The position numbers and the translations under genes are program-made. Below the pieces are notes generated by a model. It did no database searches and was not told where the DNA came from. It was given only the letters and a program-made list of their open reading frames with translations. A stretch of 64,000 nt of DNA from Comamonadaceae bacterium (lineage in GTDB: Bacteria; Pseudomonadota; Gammaproteobacteria; Burkholderiales; Burkholderiaceae_C), in assembly GCA_947476465.1 (NCBI GenBank), contig CANJQN010000011.1, positions 1-64,000 on the forward strand. The letters are read 5' to 3'. Of the stretch, positions 43,673-52,041 are shown one piece after another (the first letter of the stretch is position 1; the number at the start of each line of letters is the position of its first letter).

Positions 43673-45132
43673 AGCCGGCTTTGCCACGCGCGCGCCTGAC
43701 CCCCACCGAAACGCGGACCTTCGCGCTCGTCCTGGCGCTTTATTTCGCCGGGTTCGCAGCGATCGCGCTGGCGGGCTGGATCGACCGCAGCTTCGGCGAG
43801 CCCAGCCTGGACCAGATCATCTACCACCTGCGCTACGCCGAAGCGGCCGCGATGGACATGGGCTGGATCTTCCTTTTCACCTTCGTTGTGGAGGTGCTGG
43901 GCTTTCCCCTGCTGATCGCGATCGCCGTGGCGATGTTCCACGTGGCCGCCGTGCGCCGGTGGCAGGCCAGGCCGCACCGCCGGTGGCTGACGCCCATGCC
44001 CGGCATCGCGCTGATGGCAGGCATTGGCGCGCTGCTGCTTCAGTTCTCGGTTTTCTCATGGGCCGCCGCGCACTTCGCCGAGGACGAGTTCGCGCAAGCC
44101 TATATCGACCCGGCCCAGGTGGCGCTGGCCGCGCCGCCCCGGCGCAACCTGATCCTGATCTACGCGGAAAGCCTGGAGGACACCTACAGCCAGGCCGGCC
44201 TGTTCGGCGCCGACCTGCTGGCGCCGCTCAAACAGCTGGGCGCCCAGAGCTTTCCCACCTACCGGCAGGCGCCGGGCACGGGCTGGACCATCGCCGGCAT
44301 GGTGGCCACCCAGTGTGGCGTGCCCTTGCGCGTCTACAGCCAGCAGGACCTGCGTGAGCGCGATCGCCGCGCGTTCCTGCCGCGCGCGACCTGCCTGGGT
44401 GACATCCTGGCGGCGCAGGGCTATCGCAACGTATTCATGGGCGGCGCGCCCTTGTCCTTCGCCGGCAAGGGCACTTTCCTGCGCGACCACGGTTACCAGG
44501 AGCGGTGGGGCCGCTATGAGTTCGAGGAACTCGGATTCGCGCCGCAAGAGGCCAACGAATGGGGGCTTTACGACAGCGCCCTGTTCGAACGGGCGCGTCG
44601 GCGGCTGACCCAGTTGCAGGCCGCCGGCCAGCCGTTCAACCTCACCCTGCTGACGCTCGACACCCACAACCCCTTCGGCTTTCTCTCACCGAGTTGCCGC
44701 CGGGAGGGCGCCAAGAACTTCGAAGGGATCGTGGCCTGCAATGCCCGCCTGATCGCCAACTTCATTGCGTCGGCCCGGGCCAGCGGCGACCTCCAGAACA
44801 CCCTGGTGGTGGTGCTGTCCGACCACCTGGCCATGCCCAATCCGGTGTGGGACAAGCTCCAGCAGCCGCCCGAGCGGCGGCTGTTCAACCTGTTCGTGGC
44901 CGACCCGCCGTTGCCGCTGCCGCGGCAGTCGGCCGACATGCTGCCCTTCGACATGTTTCCAACGATCCTGGAAGGCCTGGGCGCCAGCGTGCCGGGCGAC
45001 CGCCTGGCGCTGGGCTACTCGGGCATCGGCTCGGCCGACGCCGCGCGTCCGCCCGGTTCCGAGCACAGGATCCGTGTGGACCAGCTGCCCGGCTCGGCGG
45101 CGTATGCGCGCCTGTGGAACCCGCTGCCCTAG
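43669..45132 (+). CDS. Membrane sulfatase-like phosphoglycerol transferase (OpgB/LTA-synthase family)
   Basis: A 487-residue protein starting at a GTG that overlaps the glnE stop (GTGA). Three or four membrane helices lie in the first 135 residues. The following alkaline-phosphatase-fold domain has LILIYAESLEDTYS near residue 160, where the Glu is a metal ligand, APGTGWTIAGM near 203 with the expected catalytic Thr, and VVVLSDHLAMPN near 382. This matches OpgB (MdoB)-type phosphoglycerol transferases that decorate periplasmic glucans. An ethanolamine-phosphate transferase is an alternative. A GTG at 43651 would give six extra residues. Confidence 0.82.
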   Translation: MKPALPRARLTPTETRTFALVLALYFAGFAAIALAGWIDRSFGEPSLDQIIYHLRYAEAAAMDMGWIFLFTFVVEVLGFPLLIAIAVAMFHVAAVRRWQARPHRRWLTPMPGIALMAGIGALLLQFSVFSWAAAHFAEDEFAQAYIDPAQVALAAPPRRNLILIYAESLEDTYSQAGLFGADLLAPLKQLGAQSFPTYRQAPGTGWTIAGMVATQCGVPLRVYSQQDLRERDRRAFLPRATCLGDILAAQGYRNVFMGGAPLSFAGKGTFLRDHGYQERWGRYEFEELGFAPQEANEWGLYDSALFERARRRLTQLQAAGQPFNLTLLTLDTHNPFGFLSPSCRREGAKNFEGIVACNARLIANFIASARASGDLQNTLVVVLSDHLAMPNPVWDKLQQPPERRLFNLFVADPPLPLPRQSADMLPFDMFPTILEGLGASVPGDRLALGYSGIGSADAARPPGSEHRIRVDQLPGSAAYARLWNPLP

Positions 45133-45152
45133 GGCCTGTTCCAAGGCCCTAG
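45129..45152. terminator. Perfect palindrome spanning both stop codons of two convergent genes
   Basis: CTAGGGCCT-GTTCCA-AGGCCCTAG has 9-base arms and a 6-base loop. The TAG stop of the plus-strand transferase gene and the TAG stop (CTA) of the minus-strand hldC gene both lie in the arms, so the same hairpin ends both coding regions. No T-run follows on either side, so it may be an RNA-end stabiliser rather than an intrinsic terminator. Confidence 0.55.
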
Positions 45153-45646
45153 CCGGTCGCGTCGCGAATGCGCGCAACGAAGGCGGTGGTGGAATAGCCG
45201 TCGACGAAGGCAATGGCCATTGAGCGGCCGCCCCACCCGCGCACCAGCCGGGTTTCTTCCAGGCGCTCCATGTCGTAATCGCCGCCCTTGACATACACCT
45301 GCGGCCGCAGCTCGGCCAGCAACCGCACCGGCGTGTCTTCGTCAAAGAAAGTGACCAGGCTTACTGATTCGAGCGCCGCGAGCATGGCCGCGCGGTCGGC
45401 CTCGCGGTTCAGGGGCCGCTCGGGACCCTTGCCCAGGCGGCGCGCCGACGCGTCGGTGTTGATCGCCACCACCAGGCTGGCCCCCTGTTCGCGCGCCTGG
45501 GCCAGATAGGTGACATGACCGCGGTGCAAGACGTCGAACACGCCGTTGGTGAACACCACAGGCTGCGCCAGCCGCGCCATCGCCTTCGCGGCATCGCCCC
45601 GGGAAACGATCTTGTGGAAAAACGCGGCCGGCGCGGATTCGGTCAT
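45149..45646 (-). CDS. hldC: D-glycero-beta-D-manno-heptose 1-phosphate adenylyltransferase
   Basis: A 165-residue stand-alone nucleotidyltransferase (RfaE domain II) that makes ADP-heptose for lipopolysaccharide inner core. Motifs are VVFTNGVFDVLHRGHVTYL with the HxGH signature near residue 42, and YVKGGDYDMERLEE near 120. Betaproteobacteria usually have the kinase and transferase as separate genes, consistent with the length here. Its ATG overlaps the ferritin-like gene stop by one base (TGATG). Confidence 0.92.
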   Translation of the reverse strand: MTESAPAAFFHKIVSRGDAAKAMARLAQPVVFTNGVFDVLHRGHVTYLAQAREQGASLVVAINTDASARRLGKGPERPLNREADRAAMLAALESVSLVTFFDEDTPVRLLAELRPQVYVKGGDYDMERLEETRLVRGWGGRSMAIAFVDGYSTTAFVARIRDATG

Positions 45647-46512
45647 CAGGTGGGGCGGAGCGCGGCAACGGCCGCCGCCTGCGACAGCGAGGCGAGCATT
45701 TCCTTGCGGAAGCGATTGAGCTCCTGCACGCTCTTGAAGCTGCGGTTCATCAGCAAGCTGAGGTTGTGCAGGATGCGCTCGACCACCTTGTTTTCCCAGG
45801 CGGCATTGAAGTCGATCTGATTGTCCAGCCAATGCTCCAGCCAGGCCGGATCGGGCAGGCGGCTCTGAATGGTGTCGCGCGGGAACAGGCTGCGGTTGAC
45901 GTGCAGGTTGGTCGGGTGCAGCGCCTGCGCGGTGCGGCGGGCGCTCGCCATCAGGACACCGATCTTGGCAAAGGCCGCCTTGGCCTCTTCGCCGAACTTG
46001 CCGATGGCTCGCTTCATGTAGCGCAGGTAGGCGCCGCCGTGGCGGGCCTCGTCCTGGCTGAGGGTGTTGTAGATGTGCTTGATGACCGGCTCGGAGTGCC
46101 ATTCGCTGGCGCGGCGGTACCAGTGGTTCAGCCGGATCTCGCCGCAAAAATGCAGCATCAGCGTCTCAAGGGCTGGGGCAGGCTCGAACTCGAAGCGGAT
46201 GTCGTGCAGCTCCTGCTCGGTGGGGACCATGTCGGGGCGGAAGCGCCGCAGGTACTCCATCAGCACCAGGGAGTGCTTTTGCTCCTCGAAGAACCAGATC
46301 GACATGAAGGCAGAAAAATCACTGTCGTCGCGGTTGTCTCGCAGGAACATCTCGGTGGCCGGCAGCGCCGCCCACTCGGTGATCGCGTTCATCTTGATGG
46401 TTTGCGCTTGCTCGTCGGACAGCTTGGTGCCTTCGAAGTGGTCCCAGGGGATGTCCTTTTCCATATCCCATCGGACGGATTCGAGTTGTCTGAACAATTC
46501 CGGATAAAGCAT
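45646..46512 (-). CDS. Ferritin-like di-iron protein
   Basis: A 288-residue helical protein with two ExxH pairs, E77-Q-K-H80 (FFEEQKH) and E155-A-R-H158 (SQDEARHGG), and further acidic residues (E46, E125) placed as expected for a four-helix di-iron carboxylate site. It resembles acyl-ACP desaturase or AurF-type oxygenase folds more than iron-storage ferritins, but I do not recognise a named member. It is coupled to hldC by a one-base overlap. Function unknown; an oxygenase or desaturase acting on a lipid or sugar is possible. Confidence 0.7.
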   Translation of the reverse strand: MLYPELFRQLESVRWDMEKDIPWDHFEGTKLSDEQAQTIKMNAITEWAALPATEMFLRDNRDDSDFSAFMSIWFFEEQKHSLVLMEYLRRFRPDMVPTEQELHDIRFEFEPAPALETLMLHFCGEIRLNHWYRRASEWHSEPVIKHIYNTLSQDEARHGGAYLRYMKRAIGKFGEEAKAAFAKIGVLMASARRTAQALHPTNLHVNRSLFPRDTIQSRLPDPAWLEHWLDNQIDFNAAWENKVVERILHNLSLLMNRSFKSVQELNRFRKEMLASLSQAAAVAALRPT

Positions 46513-46630
46513 GAAAGTTTTCGTTGAGTGCCCGGATTTTAAGCGGTGGCCCTGCGCCAGAGGCCCGCAAAGGCCCTACAGCCGGGCCGCGGCAGCACAA
46601 TGCCGGAACATCGCGCCAGGAGATACCCCC

Positions 46631-47224
46631 ATGAAAAGACGCCCCTTCCTGATCGGGTTCGGCTCGTGCCTCACGCTGGCGGCCACCGCCACCGCCACCG
46701 CCACGACACCGGCCTTGGCCGCGGCCGGCTGCCCCGGTTTGCTGCAACACACTTTTCCACGGCTTCAGGACGAAAAGCCTCAGGCGCTGTGCCAATACGG
46801 CGGGCGAGTGCTGCTGATCGTGAACACCGCCAGCTACTGCGGCTTCACGCCCCAGTACAAGGGGCTGGAGGAGTTGCACGCGCGCTACAAGGACCGCGGG
46901 CTGGTCGTGCTGGGCTTTCCATCCAACGACTTCGCGCAGGAAAAGGCCAGCAACAAGGAAATCGCGGAGTTCTGCGAAAACACCTTTGGCGTCAAGTTCC
47001 CGATGTTCGGCGCCTCCAGCGTGCGTGGCGCCAAGGCCAACCCGCTGTACCAGCAGCTGGCGGCGCGCACCGGCAAGGCGCCCAGCTGGAATTTCCACAA
47101 GTACCTGATTTCCCGCGACGGCCTGGCCGTGACGCACTACGGCAGCACCACCACGCCGTCTGACCGCACGCTGCTGGCTGAGCTGGAGCGCCAGCTTGCC
47201 AAGCCGGCGCCTGGGACGAGTTGA
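46631..47224 (+). CDS. Glutathione peroxidase family protein with signal peptide
   Basis: A 197-residue thiol peroxidase. The peroxidatic Cys70 lies in NTASYCGFTPQY (Cys in place of selenocysteine). Gln/Asn/Trp partners are represented by FPSNDF, where FPCNQF is usual, and by SWNFHKYL. The N terminus KRRPFLIG has a twin-arginine-like pair and a hydrophobic stretch with a run of Ala-Thr repeats ending near AAAG, so it is likely periplasmic. An AGGAGA ribosome binding site precedes the ATG. A CACAAT -10-like box lies about 40 bases upstream. The reductant is probably thioredoxin, as for most bacterial members. Confidence 0.85.
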   Translation: MKRRPFLIGFGSCLTLAATATATATTPALAAAGCPGLLQHTFPRLQDEKPQALCQYGGRVLLIVNTASYCGFTPQYKGLEELHARYKDRGLVVLGFPSNDFAQEKASNKEIAEFCENTFGVKFPMFGASSVRGAKANPLYQQLAARTGKAPSWNFHKYLISRDGLAVTHYGSTTTPSDRTLLAELERQLAKPAPGTS

Positions 47225-47260
47225 GCGCTCCAGGGCGCTGCGCGGCGTTTTTATTTCAAG
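47225..47260 (+). terminator. Possible terminator after the peroxidase gene
   Basis: The end of the gene reads AGCGCTCCAGGGCGCT, a 5-base stem with a 6-base loop, followed by GCGCGGCG and then TTTTTATTT. The T-run fits an intrinsic terminator although the hairpin is short and not directly next to it. Confidence 0.4.
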
Positions 47261-47390
47261 CCGCGGCACAGCCGTGGAAAAGACACCTGAAAATGTCGGG
47301 GTCCATCCCATCGCTTGCCTGAGGCAAGGTTGAGAAACCCGATGGATCAAGGCACGGTGCATTCCGCCTTGGCAACCGCACGAGGCTCGG

Positions 47391-48671
47391 ATGGCCGCTG
47401 GCCGCATCTTCTTCGACGTGACATACACGCGCGTGCAATCGCGCACTGTTGGCATCATCCGCACCGTGCGGCGGATGGCCGCATCGCTGGCCGAGCTTGC
47501 CGGCGCCAGCGGCCGCTCGTTCCAGCCCGTGACCTTCCACCGCCAAGGATTTCGCGCCTGCGCCCTGGAGGCCGCAAGCAACGCCGCCGCCCCGTCGGAC
47601 ACCCGCCATGACGGCGTCGGCCTGCTGCATTTCGCCACGCGCAGCGCCAAGCCGGTCATCGAAGGCCTGCTGGGCCTGCCCTGGCCCCTGGTCGAGCCCG
47701 GATGGGCCCTCGCGTCCAGCCTGGTTTTCGAGCGCGCCGCCCGCGGCCTGCCGCCGGTTGCATTTCGCGAGGGCGACACCTTGCTGCTGTTCGATGCCGC
47801 CTGGAACTACCCGGTGTGGGACGCCGCATCAAAGGCCCGGCAGGCCGGCGCCAAGGTGGTCACGCTGGTCCACGACCTGATGCCGATCGAGGCGCCGCAG
47901 TACTGCGTGCGATGGGTCCGGGGCGCGTTTGACTCGTGGCTAAGGCAAGCCGCAGCGCACAGCGACCTGATCTTGTGCAACTCGCTGAGCACCCAGGCCG
48001 CACTGACAACACACGCAGACCGCCACGCCATGGCCTTGCCACCAAGCCGTACGCTGCGATTGGGCGACGATCTGCCAGCCGGTGGCGACGGCCCCGTGCG
48101 AGAGGCGGCTCGCCAGTTCGCCAAGACCCAACCGTTCTACGCGGCCATCGGAACGCTGGAGCCCAAGAAGAATTACGACCTGCTGCTCGATGCCTTCGAG
48201 GCGCTCTGGCGCCAGGGCGCCCGCGCCGGTCTGCTGCTCGCCGGCCGCGCCACCCCTGAATGCAGGGCCGTGGGTCGCCGGCTGCGCCAACTGGAAGCCT
48301 CCGGACGACCGCTGCTCTGGCTGGGCGACGCCAACGACGCCGAGATCGCCTTCATGCTGGGCCAGGCCCAGGCACTGGTGATCACGTCCTTGTTCGAGGG
48401 CTTCGGTCTGCCGCTGGTCGAGGCACGCGCGGTCGGTTGCCCTGTGATCGCTACCAACCTGCCATGCTTTCGCGAGCTGGCCGACGATGGGGTTCATCTG
48501 GTGGCGTCCGCCGACCCCGCCGCGCTGGCGGACGCGCTCGCACGTCACAGCGCGGGTCAGCTCACACTTTCACGCATACCGAATCCTGGCGTGAGCTGGA
48601 ACGACGCGGCACAGCGTTGCGTCGAACTTGTCCAGCGCGCCCTGGAACCCGGATCCACGGTCAACGCATAG
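47391..48671 (+). CDS. Glycosyltransferase, family 4 (GT-B fold)
   Basis: A 426-residue GT-B glycosyltransferase. The C-terminal Rossmann domain has YAAIGTLEPKKNYDLLLDAF near residue 245 and the donor-site ITSLFEGFGLPLVEARAVG near 335, which contain the EGFGLPxxE motif of GT4 mannosyl- or rhamnosyltransferase-like enzymes. ATG at 47391 follows GAGG by 5 bases. It converges on the family-2 glycosyltransferase with 9 bases between them. Donor and acceptor are unknown; a deoxyhexose is plausible from the neighbours. Confidence 0.85.
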   Translation: MAAGRIFFDVTYTRVQSRTVGIIRTVRRMAASLAELAGASGRSFQPVTFHRQGFRACALEAASNAAAPSDTRHDGVGLLHFATRSAKPVIEGLLGLPWPLVEPGWALASSLVFERAARGLPPVAFREGDTLLLFDAAWNYPVWDAASKARQAGAKVVTLVHDLMPIEAPQYCVRWVRGAFDSWLRQAAAHSDLILCNSLSTQAALTTHADRHAMALPPSRTLRLGDDLPAGGDGPVREAARQFAKTQPFYAAIGTLEPKKNYDLLLDAFEALWRQGARAGLLLAGRATPECRAVGRRLRQLEASGRPLLWLGDANDAEIAFMLGQAQALVITSLFEGFGLPLVEARAVGCPVIATNLPCFRELADDGVHLVASADPAALADALARHSAGQLTLSRIPNPGVSWNDAAQRCVELVQRALEPGSTVNA

Positions 48672-48680
48672 ACATCGGGC

Positions 48681-49700
48681 TCAACTGCCCGAGGCGTGGT
48701 CGCCGCGCAGCACCGTCGCGCCCAGCACCCTGGAAACCCACCGCACCAGCGCCGGCGCGCGCAGGCCGACGGCGACGCACAGCATCAGGTCGCGCCGTCC
48801 GTAGCGAGCGAAGACCGCGAAGGCCTTTTCCTTGATCGCGCGTGAGCTTCGACGGTCGGCGCCCAGCCGCCGAACCAGGATCACGTTCTGCTTGAGGCGA
48901 TCGATGACGGTCCGCCCCATGGCGCCGCCGCCGTAGTTCTGGTCGATGTGAAGCTTGTCGATGAAGTCGGCGATGCGCCGGTCGGGGTCGACCTCATCGT
49001 GCCCGGGTGCGCGCGAGCGAAACAGCGCCGTGGGCGCCGGCACATAGGCAAAGCAGCCTCGCGCGAGCAATTGGTCGGTCAACCAAACGTCGCCCGCAAC
49101 TTCCAGGTTGCATGCGGCCAGGCCGCCCGTGGCCTCGTAGTCCGATCGCCGGATCAGGTCTCCCGCCATCCAGGTCGACGCCAGTGTCCATGGAAAGAAG
49201 AAGACTCGGGCCGCCGCGCCGCAATACTGCGTGCGCGCCAGCGACGCGGGCCGCACGCGAGATGGGTCGCACGGGTCCGCTGGAAGCTGCCGCGCGTGAA
49301 AGATGTTGCCCGCCGCGAACACCGCCTGCGGGTAGTCGCGCAAGACGTCCACGAGCATCGTGATCGCGGTGGGCAACAGCACATCGTCCGACGAAAGAAA
49401 CGATATCAGCTCACCCCGTGCGCAGCTGGCACAGAAGGCGAAGTTCTCGTTCATCGTGCAGAACCGCTCGGGAGAGACGACCCTCAACCGAGGATCGCCA
49501 ATGCCGCGAAGATAGTCGCCGGCGCCGTTCGTGCTGTGGTTGTCCGACACGACGACCTCGATGTGCGGATAGGTCTGCGCCAGACAGCTTTCGACACACT
49601 CGCGCAGGTGCTCAAGGTTCTGGTTGTAGGTCGGCACGAGGATGCTGACCCAGGGAACTTGGCCTGCCTTCAGTGGCTCGGCTTCAGAGAGTTCGGTCAT
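48681..49700 (-). CDS. Glycosyltransferase, family 2 (GT-A fold)
   Basis: A 339-residue cytoplasmic glycosyltransferase. The GT-A domain starts with VSILVPTYNQN near residue 18, has the acidic VVVSDNHSTNGAGDY nucleotide-binding segment and the ISFLSSDDVLLP DxD-type motif near 98, and ends with a helical tail. It is the last gene of the minus-strand sugar operon, 20 bases after the flippase. Confidence 0.85.
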   Translation of the reverse strand: MTELSEAEPLKAGQVPWVSILVPTYNQNLEHLRECVESCLAQTYPHIEVVVSDNHSTNGAGDYLRGIGDPRLRVVSPERFCTMNENFAFCASCARGELISFLSSDDVLLPTAITMLVDVLRDYPQAVFAAGNIFHARQLPADPCDPSRVRPASLARTQYCGAAARVFFFPWTLASTWMAGDLIRRSDYEATGGLAACNLEVAGDVWLTDQLLARGCFAYVPAPTALFRSRAPGHDEVDPDRRIADFIDKLHIDQNYGGGAMGRTVIDRLKQNVILVRRLGADRRSSRAIKEKAFAVFARYGRRDLMLCVAVGLRAPALVRWVSRVLGATVLRGDHASGS

Positions 49701-49720
49701 GGTGTCCACACACGTTGTTC

Positions 49721-51220
49721 TCAGCGCAGCAGCCCTGCCAGCTTGCGAGTGATCAGTGCGCGCGACACCGGGACGCTCATGGCCACGGTCGCATACAGCA
49801 CCAGCAGGACGCCGCCCAGAGCCAGGACGGCGGGCAGGCGCGCGGCCGGCAACTCGATCCCGAGTCGAAGACCCCAGACGCACAAGGCCCCAGCCGCCAG
49901 CGGCAGGAAAATGGCGTCACGGTACCAGCGCCACTTCTCACGTGGCAGCAGTCTCACGTGCATGAAATGAACCGAGATCAGCACATAGCCGGCATTGAGC
50001 GCCAGCCAAGCCCAGGCCGCACCCAGCGCGCCGAAGCGGGGAACCGACCACAGGATGGCCGGAATGATGATGACGATGGCCACCGCATTGACGCGGATCG
50101 GAAACGCCGTCCAACCGTGCGCAATCTGCGCCGTGTAGGGCACGGACATCAGGCAGTTGCACAGCGTGCCCACCGCGAGCACTGTCAGCAGCGGCGCGAC
50201 CTGGCCCGCGGTGTGCGCGTCGGCCGTCCATGCCAGCAGCAATGGCTGCGCATACGCGGCCATCAGCAGGCCCGCTGGCACGATGACCACCGCCAGCCAC
50301 TGGCTGGCAGCGTGGTAGGTGGCGGCCAGGCCGTCATGCTCAGACCGGGCGATCAACTCGATCATGCGTGGCGCCACCGCGAGTGTGATGGGCGCGGCCA
50401 TGAGGTAGATGGCGCCTGTCACTGTGTTGGCGACGAGGTACCAGCCCAGGTCGTCCAGCGCCGCCAGCTTGCTCACCAGCAATTTGTCGAGCTGCATCAG
50501 GGCCGCCGACATCAGGGTGATCATGGCCATGCCGCCGGCGAATTTGCGAATCGACAGGAGGGCGCCAAGATCGAAGCGCGCGCGCGCCGGCCCGCCGGGC
50601 AGGCCGCGATAGACCTGCACCGCCAACACCGCAACACTCAACACGGACACCAGGCCCTGCCAGACAAAGAACGCGCGCACGCTCGGCTCGATCCACACCA
50701 GCACAGCCACCGCGCCGACTGAGCGCAGCGTCGCCAGCAGGGCCTGGGCGCCATTGAGCCAGACTTGCCTCTGCAGCCCGAGGAGCACCCCCCGGTACAC
50801 CTCCTCCACCATCCGCGATGCGATGACCACCGACATGATTTGCACGGCCTGGACCACCGTGGGCAGCGGCAGCTGGCGGACGTTGAGCCAATGCTCGGAC
50901 AAGAATGGTGCGGCCAGCCACACCAGCGCCACGACCCCGGCCGCCAGACTGCCGTAGATCACCTCGAATGAACGCAGCAGGTTGCGCACGTGCTGCGCGC
51001 TGTTCGCGCCCGCCTGAAAGCGCGCGAACTCGCGGTGGATGGCCGGCGTCAGGCCCATGTCCAGCAGCACAAACCAGGCTTGCAGGACGGCGACGAACCC
51101 GATCAGCCCCCAGGCCTCCGGGCCCAGGTGGCGGATGTAGACCGGGATGAACGCCAACCCCATCAGACCGGTCCAGCCCTGGCCCAGGTAGTTCGCGATC
51201 GTGTTGGCGCGCAGGGACAT
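49721..51220 (-). CDS. Wzx-type oligosaccharide flippase
   Basis: A 499-residue polytopic protein of the MOP/MATE polysaccharide-transporter superfamily. About 12-14 hydrophobic helices are spread along the chain, beginning with NTIANYLGQGWTGLMGLAF. Such proteins flip undecaprenyl-linked repeat units across the inner membrane. It lies 23 bases after the CmcI-like gene and before a GT2 gene. ATG at 51220; further upstream reading runs into that gene and lacks similarity. Confidence 0.88.
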   Translation of the reverse strand: MSLRANTIANYLGQGWTGLMGLAFIPVYIRHLGPEAWGLIGFVAVLQAWFVLLDMGLTPAIHREFARFQAGANSAQHVRNLLRSFEVIYGSLAAGVVALVWLAAPFLSEHWLNVRQLPLPTVVQAVQIMSVVIASRMVEEVYRGVLLGLQRQVWLNGAQALLATLRSVGAVAVLVWIEPSVRAFFVWQGLVSVLSVAVLAVQVYRGLPGGPARARFDLGALLSIRKFAGGMAMITLMSAALMQLDKLLVSKLAALDDLGWYLVANTVTGAIYLMAAPITLAVAPRMIELIARSEHDGLAATYHAASQWLAVVIVPAGLLMAAYAQPLLLAWTADAHTAGQVAPLLTVLAVGTLCNCLMSVPYTAQIAHGWTAFPIRVNAVAIVIIIPAILWSVPRFGALGAAWAWLALNAGYVLISVHFMHVRLLPREKWRWYRDAIFLPLAAGALCVWGLRLGIELPAARLPAVLALGGVLLVLYATVAMSVPVSRALITRKLAGLLR

Positions 51221-51243
51221 GGACACAGGCCCGGACGGCGGGA

Positions 51244-52014
51244 TCAGCGCAGGCGCTTGAGGTACCCGTGCGGCGCCACCGTGATCAGCAGCTTGTTCTC
51301 GACGCGTTGGTCGATCTGGAACTCGGGGTGGCTCTCCAGGTATTTCCACACCGCTGTCTTGGGGTTGTCGCCCGGCGCCCACGGGCGGTCGGGGTACATG
51401 TGCTTGGGCAGGTGCTCGACGATGGTGTCGAACACCACGCAGTAGCTGCCCACGCTGGTCAGCGGTGCATAGGCATCGAGTTCCGCGAGCACATGGTCAT
51501 GGGTGTGATTGCTGTCCAGGCACACCAGCACGCGCGAGTAGCCGGCCGCAATCGCCCGGACCTGCGCGACGACCTCGGGCGCGATGCTCGAGCCCTGGAT
51601 CATCTGGATGCGCGAGGCCATCGGATGCGCCTCGATCGCGGCGCGGTTGTGGGCGCGGATGTCGATGTCGATGCCCAGCACCTTGCGCCTGGACGCCCTG
51701 GGGTCGAGCACCGAGCCGGCATCGATGGCGTCGCACAGGTCGAGCATGGCCAGCATGGACGCGCTGAACACCAGCGAGCCGCCGTGGGCGATACCAGTTT
51801 CGATGATGAGATCCGGCCGCACCTGCCAGATCAACTCCTGCATCGCGACGATGTCTTGGGGATACTGGATGATCGGCCGCCCCAGCCAGGCGAAGTTGTA
51901 GCAGTACTTGGGGTCGGTCGAGGCCAGCATGAAAGCCGCCGCGGATGCCTTCAAGGGCGCGTTGTGACCGTTCGCGTCGATGCGCGCGAGAACCTCGTTT
52001 TGAAAATCGTTCAC
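51244..52014 (-). CDS. Cephalosporin hydroxylase-like (CmcI family) methyltransferase
   Basis: A 256-residue Rossmann-fold protein. The SAM-binding motif reads IIETGIAHGGSLVFSA near residue 71, followed by VLGIDIDIR and VCLDSNHTHDHV, the CmcI pattern of a metal-assisted methyltransferase. CmcI itself is named for a cephalosporin pathway, but homologues in lipopolysaccharide and capsule clusters are likely O-methyltransferases for sugars. The start is GTG. It sits between the sugar-modifying genes and the flippase, consistent with a late modification of the glycan. Confidence 0.8.
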   Translation of the reverse strand: MNDFQNEVLARIDANGHNAPLKASAAAFMLASTDPKYCYNFAWLGRPIIQYPQDIVAMQELIWQVRPDLIIETGIAHGGSLVFSASMLAMLDLCDAIDAGSVLDPRASRRKVLGIDIDIRAHNRAAIEAHPMASRIQMIQGSSIAPEVVAQVRAIAAGYSRVLVCLDSNHTHDHVLAELDAYAPLTSVGSYCVVFDTIVEHLPKHMYPDRPWAPGDNPKTAVWKYLESHPEFQIDQRVENKLLITVAPHGYLKRLR

Positions 52015-52041
52015 GGCAGACTCTTCTCGCAGATGGGTCAG

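Noticed and set aside
46680..46715. GCCACC repeats at the start of the peroxidase gene as a phase-variable tract
   Set aside because: Only about four imperfect 6-base units occur within a signal peptide, too few and too imperfect to suggest slipping.
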